Below are positions 1 through 3,705 of a stretch of 5,606 bases of DNA, in pieces (position 1 is the first letter of the stretch; each line of letters starts with the position of its first letter). The notes below the pieces were generated by a model. It was given only the letters and a program-made list of their open reading frames with translations, searched no databases and was not told where the DNA came from. Location of the stretch: contig CAZFXK010000134.1 of the NCBI GenBank assembly GCA_964522975.1, positions 1-5,606 on the forward strand, in the 5' to 3' direction. The stretch is from Bacteroides_E sp964522975 (GTDB lineage: Bacteria > Bacteroidota > Bacteroidia > Bacteroidales > Bacteroidaceae). The position numbers and the translations under genes are program-made.

Positions 1-54
1 CAGAAGTTTAATTATATTTTTGCAGATACACAAAGAGATGCACAGAATTTTTAA
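1..54 (+). CDS. Major capsid protein VP1, 3' end (second copy of the C-terminus)
   Basis: Frame 1 reads QKFNYIFADTQRDAQNF and then TAA at 52-54. These are exactly the last 17 residues of the capsid protein ending at 5593. It is not a separate gene but the end of VP1 seen again because the circle was opened inside it. The only coding difference is the stop codon, TAA here and TGA at the right end. Confidence 0.93.
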   Translation, partial: QKFNYIFADTQRDAQNF

Positions 55-67
55 ATACAAATTGCTA
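1..67. repeat. Terminal direct repeat, left copy (circular genome overlap)
   Basis: This 67-base stretch matches 5540-5606 at 65 of 67 positions. The differences are A53 versus G5592 and A60 versus G5599. The repeat reaches exactly to both ends of the window and lies across the end of the VP1 gene, as expected when a circular genome is assembled with a short overlap. It is not an attachment site or transposon end. Removing one copy gives a circle of about 5539 nt. Confidence 0.93.
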
Positions 68-131
68 TAAATATAGAAGCAAAAAAAAAAATGAGTGCTA
101 AGTTAATTCCGAATTTATAAAGTTTAAGATT
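55..131. other. Intergenic gap between VP1 and the 109-aa gene
   Basis: This 77-nt non-coding gap holds a run of eleven A (81-91) and two short dyads. CTATA-aa-TATAG spans 65-76 and AATTC-c-GAATT spans 105-115. A 9-codon ORF at 91-120 is too short to support. The gap could carry a weak terminator for capsid mRNA, a promoter or a leader. There is no GC-rich stem followed by T's, so no firm terminator can be called. There is also no Shine-Dalgarno sequence before the ATG at 132. Confidence 0.5.
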
Positions 132-461
132 ATGAGATTAAGAAATTATAGTTTAGTTAGAGATACTGGATTAATAGTGAATGACAGTATAGAAGGTGAG
201 AGCATTGAGATAAAGATTGAGAGATTGATTGAAAATAATGAGCCTATAAGTGACAGTGCGCCCATTATATATACAGAACGTAAAGATGGTGTTCTTCCTC
301 AATATGATGTTAGGACAGATAGATTTGAATTAGCTATAGATGCTATGGATAAAGTGAGCAGTACTCATGTAGCTAAGAGAGTTGAAATGTATAAGAAGAG
401 TGAAGATTTAGAGCAGAGCTCAGACAATACAAGCGACACAACGGGTACTTCTAAAGATTGA
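132..461 (+). CDS. Conserved small microvirus protein downstream of VP1; possible internal scaffold
   Basis: This 109-aa protein is encoded directly after the capsid gene on the circle and before VP2. The central segment, residues 48-86, is rich in charge and looks conserved. It contains YTERKDGVLPQYDVRTDRFE followed by AIDAMDKVSSTHVAKR, a pattern I associate with small proteins at this position in Bacteroidetes-type microviruses. The C-terminus from about residue 90 is a Ser/Thr/Asp-rich, probably disordered tail. There is no signal peptide or membrane segment, so it should be cytoplasmic. Gokushoviruses encode the internal scaffolding protein VP3 next to VP1, so by position and size an assembly role is plausible, but I see no clear VP3 motif. 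The gene is surely real; its function is inferred from position only. The ATG at 132 is the first in frame, with an AT-rich leader as is usual for Bacteroidetes. Confidence 0.82.
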   Translation: MRLRNYSLVRDTGLIVNDSIEGESIEIKIERLIENNEPISDSAPIIYTERKDGVLPQYDVRTDRFELAIDAMDKVSSTHVAKRVEMYKKSEDLEQSSDNTSDTTGTSKD

Positions 462-469
462 TATTTTTG
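462..469 (+). promoter_or_regulatory. Possible Bacteroidetes-type -7 promoter element
   Basis: TATTTTTG fits the Bacteroidetes -7 consensus TAnnTTTG. It begins immediately after the stop codon of the 109-aa gene and about 80 nt before the VP2 start. No clear -33 TTTG is seen at the usual distance upstream. The same octamer or its TAGATTTG variant also occurs inside genes by chance. It is listed because it is the only match I found that lies between genes. Confidence 0.28.
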
Positions 470-472
470 AAG

Positions 473-532
473 TGGTACGCATGTATTCTTATATACCAAG
501 AGACAGCGTATCGCTTTTTATTAAAAAGACGC
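473..532 (+). other. Stem-loop-rich leader upstream of VP2
   Basis: A hairpin spans 506-532. GCGT (506-509) pairs with ACGC (529-532), and CTTTTT (514-519) pairs with AAAAAG (523-528) around the loop ATT. Four bases (510-513) bulge on the left side. An alternative fold pairs TGGTACGC (473-480) with GCGTATCG (506-513), using two G-T wobbles. AGCG-tat-CGCT (505-515) followed by T's also resembles a very short intrinsic terminator. These mutually exclusive pairings in an 88-nt gap suggest a structured signal, such as a transcription end, an RNA control element or a DNA replication/packaging site. Which of these it is cannot be told from sequence. Confidence 0.45.
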
Positions 533-549
533 GAAAAATATTATATATT

Positions 550-1587
550 ATGGCAGATGATAAAGGAAATAAAGGATTACTGGGAATGTCAGGTGGTGAT
601 ATGTTAGGTGCTGGAATGGGAATAGCAAGTGGTTTAGTTGATGCTTTTGATATTGGCGGTAACAGAAGAAGAAGAAAGCAGATTGAGCAACAGCAGAAGC
701 TAACAGATATGCAGATTGATGCTAATAAGCAATTAGCTGATTATGGAATGGGTATTAGTAAGGAAATGTTTGAAGCAACTGGTTATGGAGCGCAAAGACG
801 TCAAATGGAAGAAGCTGGATTGAACCCAGCGTTAATGTATGGTCATGCTGGTGAAGGTGGTTCTACTATGAGCACAGGTGCAGGTGGTGCAGGTGGTGGA
901 ATGGCAAGCGATGAAGCGAGCCAGAAAATGGCAAGCACACAGGCTCAGGGTATGGCATTGCAATTAGCTAAATTAAAGAGTGAGATTGACATTAATAAAG
1001 CAAGTGCTAAGAAATTAGATGCAGAAGCTGATAAGACATCAGGTGTTGATACAGAGCTGGCAATAGCTAATATAGCAGATATAACGCAAGGTATTAAGAA
1101 TAAAGAAGTTCAGGAAGTAGGACAGAATTTACAGAATGATTATGATAAAATCAGGAATTATATTGGTGAAAAGACTGCTAACTATGATATTGGGTATGTT
1201 GGATATATGGCTGGACAAGCGAGGGAGAACTGGCAGATACTTATGAATAATAGAGAGATAAGTGATGCTACTAAAGAGGATATAGTAAAGAACTATGAAT
1301 TAATGAATCAGAATATTATAAGTGATATGTTATTGAAGAGTAAACAAGCTAATTTGACAGAAGCTCAGGTTGGTAAAGTTGCAAATGATATATTACAAGG
1401 TTGGAAAGATTTAGAGATTAAAGAAGTTCAAGGTGATAGGAGATTAAGTAATGATGAACGCGCTAATGATATAAAGGCTAGATATCCGACAGTTAATCAG
1501 TTGGGCGGTGGTATATTGAATGAGTTGTTAATTACATTAGACAAGTTAAACCCATTTAGTAAAGGTGGTGGATGGTCGTCTAATTAG
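550..1587 (+). CDS. Minor capsid / DNA pilot protein VP2
   Basis: This 345-aa protein is the microvirus VP2 (counterpart of phiX174 H), which helps carry the genome through the host envelope. Residues 10-37 are a Gly/Met/Ala-rich, mildly hydrophobic segment able to enter a membrane, followed by the basic cluster RRRRK (39-43). Residues 44-85 are a Gln-rich helix. MEEAGLNPALMYGHAG (86-101) carries the AGLNP motif typical of VP2, and a Gly-rich linker follows (101-117). The rest is Ala/Lys/Glu-rich helix, consistent with coiled coil or tube assembly, ending in the Gly-rich tail KGGGWSSN. The frame is open back to GTG 472 and ATG 481. I chose ATG 550 because MADDKGNKG gives a normal VP2 N-terminus and the extension overlaps the hairpin region. 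There is no Shine-Dalgarno sequence. It lies between the 109-aa gene and rep, as in related phages. Confidence 0.9.
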   Translation: MADDKGNKGLLGMSGGDMLGAGMGIASGLVDAFDIGGNRRRRKQIEQQQKLTDMQIDANKQLADYGMGISKEMFEATGYGAQRRQMEEAGLNPALMYGHAGEGGSTMSTGAGGAGGGMASDEASQKMASTQAQGMALQLAKLKSEIDINKASAKKLDAEADKTSGVDTELAIANIADITQGIKNKEVQEVGQNLQNDYDKIRNYIGEKTANYDIGYVGYMAGQARENWQILMNNREISDATKEDIVKNYELMNQNIISDMLLKSKQANLTEAQVGKVANDILQGWKDLEIKEVQGDRRLSNDERANDIKARYPTVNQLGGGILNELLITLDKLNPFSKGGGWSSN

Positions 1588-1704
1588 ATGTTTGACAAGG
1601 TGCAGAATATTAGCGGGCGTAATAAGGAATTTAGAGGTTTAATGTGTTTTTCAAAGGTTTAGACTTTAGGTTAACTTATTTCGCTTCGCTGTTTAATTAA
1701 TGTT
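1588..1704. other. Largest intergenic region, between VP2 and rep
   Basis: This 117-nt gap contains no ORF I can support. It holds three related heptamer-like repeats, AGGTTTAA (1635-1642), AGGTTTAG (1655-1662) and AGGTTAA (1668-1674). It also holds AAAG/CTTT arms (1653-1667), a TTCGC tandem (1681-1690) and the palindrome TTAATTAA (1693-1700). AGCGGGCG (1612-1619) can pair with CGCTTCGCT (1682-1690) with one bulge and one wobble, closing the repeats into a loop. As the longest non-coding stretch, and placed just before rep, it is the natural place for regulation or for replication/packaging signals. None of these has a proven match. Confidence 0.45.
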
Positions 1705-2769
1705 ATGTGTTTATACCCTAAATTGATAAAGAATAAAAAGTATTTACCTAATAAAAAGAATGGAGGAAATGTACCGATACCTAAAGATGATAGGGTGTTA
1801 TATGTGCCAGTAGGATGTGGCAGATGTTTTGAATGTAGAAGGCAGAAAAGAAGAGAATGGCAAGTTAGATTGACAGAAGATATTAAGCTAAATAAGAATG
1901 CTATTTTTGTGACTTTAAGTTTTAGTGAACAGTCACTAGATAGTTTAGAGAAAGTTATTAGATGGGATAATAGCTATTATATTAGATGTAATGAGATAGC
2001 TCGTTTAGCGGTTAGAAGGTTTTTGGAAAGATGGAGGAAAAAGTATAAGAAATCTGTAAGACATTGGTTGATTACAGAGCTAGGACAGAATAATACAGAG
2101 AGGTTACATATACATGGATTGTTATGGACAGATGAGAGTAAAAATGTTATAGAGGATTTTTGGAAATATGGGAATATTTGGATAGGTGATTATGTTAATG
2201 AAAGAACGATTAATTATATTGTTAAGTATTTAAGTAAAAGTGATGGTGTACATAAGAATTATGTGCCTAAGATGTTTGTTAGTAAAGGAATAGGTTCTAG
2301 TTATATTGAGAGTGTGAATGCTAAGAGAAATGTATTTAATGATAAAGAAACGGTTGAAACGTATGTAAATAGGAAAGGTTTTAAATTTGGTTTACCAGTA
2401 TATTATAGGAATAAATTATATGATGAATATGAAAGAGAACGATTATGGTTACAAAAATTGGATGAAGAAGTACGGTTCGTTGACGGTGTTAAGATTGATA
2501 TTTCCGATGGAGACGAAGAATATGTTGAAGTTAGGAAAGAAGCTAGGGCTAAGAATTTAAGACTTGGATATGGTACTGATGAAAGCGGAAGAGATGAAAA
2601 AGAATACATGAAACGTATAAGATTTGTTAAGCATATTACTAATAAGGTAAAGATAGTTAATGATGATGATGTTTATTTTGAGATTAAGAATGATGTTAAT
2701 AGATTTGAGAGTGCTATTGATAAGTTGAAGAATGAGGATATTTTAAAATGTTTTAATTATGAAGTATAG
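1705..2769 (+). CDS. Replication initiation protein VP4 (HUH rolling-circle Rep)
   Basis: This 354-aa protein nicks the origin on the replicative form, stays attached to the 5' end through a tyrosine, and starts rolling-circle synthesis (phiX174 gpA family). It opens with MCLYP, typical of microvirus Rep proteins. Residues 38-44, CGRCFEC, form a tight cysteine cluster (C38, C41, C44) that could bind metal. HUH motif 1 is FVTLSF (68-73). Motif 2 is RLHIHGLLW (133-141) with metal-binding H135 and H137. Motif 3 is YIVKYLSK (171-178), with tyrosines Y171 and Y175 three residues apart as in the two-tyrosine gpA type. The C-terminal third is charged and lysine/aspartate-rich with no recognised domain. 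An in-frame TAA at 1672-1674 limits the upstream extension and ATG 1705 fits the family. No Shine-Dalgarno sequence is visible. Its last 11 nt overlap the peptidase gene. Confidence 0.95.
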   Translation: MCLYPKLIKNKKYLPNKKNGGNVPIPKDDRVLYVPVGCGRCFECRRQKRREWQVRLTEDIKLNKNAIFVTLSFSEQSLDSLEKVIRWDNSYYIRCNEIARLAVRRFLERWRKKYKKSVRHWLITELGQNNTERLHIHGLLWTDESKNVIEDFWKYGNIWIGDYVNERTINYIVKYLSKSDGVHKNYVPKMFVSKGIGSSYIESVNAKRNVFNDKETVETYVNRKGFKFGLPVYYRNKLYDEYERERLWLQKLDEEVRFVDGVKIDISDGDEEYVEVRKEARAKNLRLGYGTDESGRDEKEYMKRIRFVKHITNKVKIVNDDDVYFEIKNDVNRFESAIDKLKNEDILKCFNYEV

Positions 2770-3115
2770 ATATTTTAGTGAAAGTGAATTTATGAAAGCT
2801 GTACCAAGTTGTAAGCTTGATAAAATGGATATTGGATTTATGAATAAATTGGATACTGCAAGGCATTTAGCAGGTTGTAAGTTTGTAATTTTAAGCGCAT
2901 ATAGGAATATTGCATGGGAGAAAGCAATGGGTAGAAGTGGAACAAGTTCACATACTAAAGGTTTGGCAGTTGATATAAGATGTATGAATAGTCATGATAG
3001 ATTATTAATAGTTAAAGCATTATTAGAAGTTGGTTTTAAAAGAATAGGAATATACGATAGTTTCATACATGTAGATGAAGATATGTCAAAGATTGAATGT
3101 TTATTTTTAGGATGA
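2759..3115 (+). CDS. M15-family zinc peptidase (probable peptidoglycan endopeptidase)
   Basis: This 118-aa protein has the signature of small M15 metallopeptidases (D-Ala-D-Ala carboxypeptidase / L-Ala-D-Glu endopeptidase type), many of which are phage endolysins. SAYR (46-49) is the usual substrate-side motif. GTSSHTKGLAVDIR (61-74) carries the H-x6-D zinc ligands H65 and D72. FIHVDED (102-108) supplies the third ligand H104 and the adjacent D106. The length is close to a bare catalytic domain with no wall-binding module. There is no N-terminal signal peptide or membrane segment, so it would need help to reach the periplasm or would enter as part of the virion. The start codon overlaps rep by 11 nt, implying coupled translation. 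Similar peptidases occur in some gut microviruses and are generally read as acquired from bacteria or other phages. A role in lysis is inferred; a role in entry is the alternative. Confidence 0.88.
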   Translation: MKYRYFSESEFMKAVPSCKLDKMDIGFMNKLDTARHLAGCKFVILSAYRNIAWEKAMGRSGTSSHTKGLAVDIRCMNSHDRLLIVKALLEVGFKRIGIYDSFIHVDEDMSKIECLFLG

Positions 3116-3118
3116 TTA

Positions 3119-3235
3119 ATGAAAAGAAGAGAAAGGAGGTGTATTTTATGGAATTTCCAATGGGTGAAGTTACTGCTGCAGTTATTGCGATTGTTAGTTA
3201 TATTATGGGATTATTTACGAAGAATAAAAAAGTAG
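3119..3235 (+). CDS. Alternative-frame ORF, basic Leu/Trp-rich 38-aa peptide (doubtful)
   Basis: This ORF starts 3 nt after the peptidase stop, in a different frame from the 31-aa gene that it covers almost entirely. The peptide begins MKRRERR, then has a Leu/Trp-rich hydrophobic stretch at about residues 8-33 (three Trp, ten Leu, with K17 and R24 interrupting), and ends RRIKK. AGGA at 3109-3112 sits 6 nt before the ATG and could serve as a weak ribosome binding site. Against it, codons such as CGA, AGG and CTG are unlike the other genes here, and Leu-rich peptides often arise in the shifted frame of T-rich membrane genes. It is kept as a low-confidence candidate because embedded lysis genes are known in microviruses, such as phiX174 E within D. 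Confidence 0.22.
   Translation: MKRRERRCILWNFQWVKLLLQLLRLLVILWDYLRRIKK
3130..3141 (+). promoter_or_regulatory. Near-perfect Shine-Dalgarno sequence for the 31-aa gene
   Basis: AGAAAGGAGGTG is complementary over all 12 bases to the common bacterial 16S rRNA 3' tail (CACCTCCTTTCT). Eight bases separate GGAGG from the ATG at 3148. No other gene start in this genome has a clear Shine-Dalgarno sequence; the rest have AT-rich leaders, as is usual in Bacteroidetes. The site decides the reading frame of the small gene downstream and suggests strong or specially timed translation. Confidence 0.8.
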
Positions 3236-3243
3236 ATAAATGA
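3148..3243 (+). CDS. 31-aa single-pass membrane peptide, candidate holin-like protein
   Basis: The peptide starts MEFPMGEVTA, continues with a hydrophobic run at about residues 8-23 (VTAAVIAIVSYIMGLF), and ends in a basic tail with K25, K27, K28 and K31. This predicts one short membrane span with the C-terminus in the cytoplasm. Support for the gene comes from the ideal Shine-Dalgarno site at 3130-3141, mostly A/T-ending codons like those of neighbouring genes, and an ATGA overlap with the next gene at 3240-3243. I do not recognise the family. It directly follows a peptidase that lacks an export signal, and very small membrane proteins with basic tails are often holins or lysis peptides, so a part in releasing the peptidase or permeabilising the membrane is a reasonable inference, not shown. 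It could equally be a membrane anchor for assembly. Confidence 0.72.
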   Translation: MEFPMGEVTAAVIAIVSYIMGLFTKNKKVDK

Positions 3244-3440
3244 TTTGGACTAGTAGAAGTGTGTTTGTTGACGTTGACACTGGAGAGATACTAAATGTAA
3301 GTAATGAACGTCAGTTAAAGTATTTAAATTATAGAGTAATAAACAAGTTTAAAAAATTTAAAGGTAATGAAAGTAAAAGAGTTATTGAATACACAAACGA
3401 GTGTAGATATACAGGACAACGAGAGCTTAGATTTGAATAA
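3240..3440 (+). CDS. Small conserved-looking microvirus protein, 66 aa, unknown function
   Basis: Its start codon overlaps the stop of the 31-aa gene in an ATGA arrangement, so the two are probably translationally coupled. Residues 7-17 (SVFVDVDTGEI) form a beta-strand with a D-x-D-T-G-E turn. The middle is basic (KFKKFKG, 36-42). The end, YTNECRYTGQ (51-60), holds the only cysteine. Small microvirus proteins with a v-D/N-x-x-T-G-E-I start and a YTNEC-like end are familiar to me from Bacteroidetes-infecting relatives, so it looks like a lineage-specific conserved gene. There is no signal peptide, membrane segment or catalytic motif. The basic charge might suggest nucleic acid contact, but no function should be assigned. 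Confidence 0.72.
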   Translation: MIWTSRSVFVDVDTGEILNVSNERQLKYLNYRVINKFKKFKGNESKRVIEYTNECRYTGQRELRFE

Positions 3441-3450
3441 TGATGAGAAT

Positions 3451-3705
3451 ATGAGCAAGTATGAGATTTTAGATAATGCACCATTTGTATTGGTTGAGGG
3501 TGCGGATGGATGGTTTATTGTAATGGGTGAACATATTGTTAGTGAGAAAAGATTTGATACTAAAGAAAGTGCTAAGAGATATGTAGATTCTAAAGCATGG
3601 GAGCTTATAATTTTAGGTGCAAGTGCTTATATGAAGATATTGGAGAAGTTAGAAAATGATAATAATAACTATTTAAAGATTGTAAATGATGAGCAAGAAG
3701 GTTAA
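3451..3705 (+). CDS. Small conserved-looking microvirus protein, 84 aa, unknown function
   Basis: This protein lies just upstream of VP1 and overlaps its start by 20 nt. Residues 10-33 (APFVLVEGADGWFIVMGEHIV then SEK) look like two beta-strands. Residues 36-47 (DTKESAKRYVDS) look like a helix with a pattern seen in small phage beta-alpha proteins. An amphipathic helix follows (WELIILGASAYMKILEKLE, 50-68), and the tail is Asn/Asp-rich. The frame is open back to ATG 3367, but that start would overlap the 66-aa gene by 74 nt and add an unlikely Asn/Asp-rich extension, so I prefer ATG 3451. The arrangement with VP1 suggests translational coupling to capsid synthesis. I recall similar proteins in gut microviruses of this type, but no function is known to me. 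Confidence 0.75.
   Translation: MSKYEILDNAPFVLVEGADGWFIVMGEHIVSEKRFDTKESAKRYVDSKAWELIILGASAYMKILEKLENDNNNYLKIVNDEQEG

Noticed and set aside
1..67. Terminal repeat as prophage attachment site or transposon end
   Set aside because: It sits exactly at both contig ends and within a capsid coding sequence, and no integrase or host DNA is present. Circular assembly overlap is the simpler explanation.
91..120. Nine-codon ORF MSAKLIPNL
   Set aside because: It is too short, directly follows the A-tract, and has no ribosome site or supporting context.
472..549. N-terminal extension of VP2 from GTG 472 or ATG 481
   Set aside because: The extra 26 residues (MVRMYSYIPRDSVS...) do not resemble a VP2 start and overlap the hairpin-forming leader. 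ATG 550 gives a normal N-terminus.
1592..1623. Sigma70-like TTGACA upstream of rep
   Set aside because: No -10 box lies at 16-18 bases; the nearest weak candidate, CGTAAT, is 20 bases away, and the likely hosts use a different promoter consensus.
2403..2609. Reverse-strand 68-aa ORF, Ser/Leu-rich
   Set aside because: It lies wholly inside rep on the opposite strand, has no recognisable motif or start signal, and its Ser-rich composition is what the complement of AT-rich rep codons gives. All other genes are on the + strand.
3367..3450. N-terminal extension of the 84-aa gene from ATG 3367
   Set aside because: It would overlap the 66-aa gene by 74 nt and add a low-complexity Asn/Asp-rich leader. 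ATG 3451 follows the upstream stop by 10 nt and starts a compact domain.
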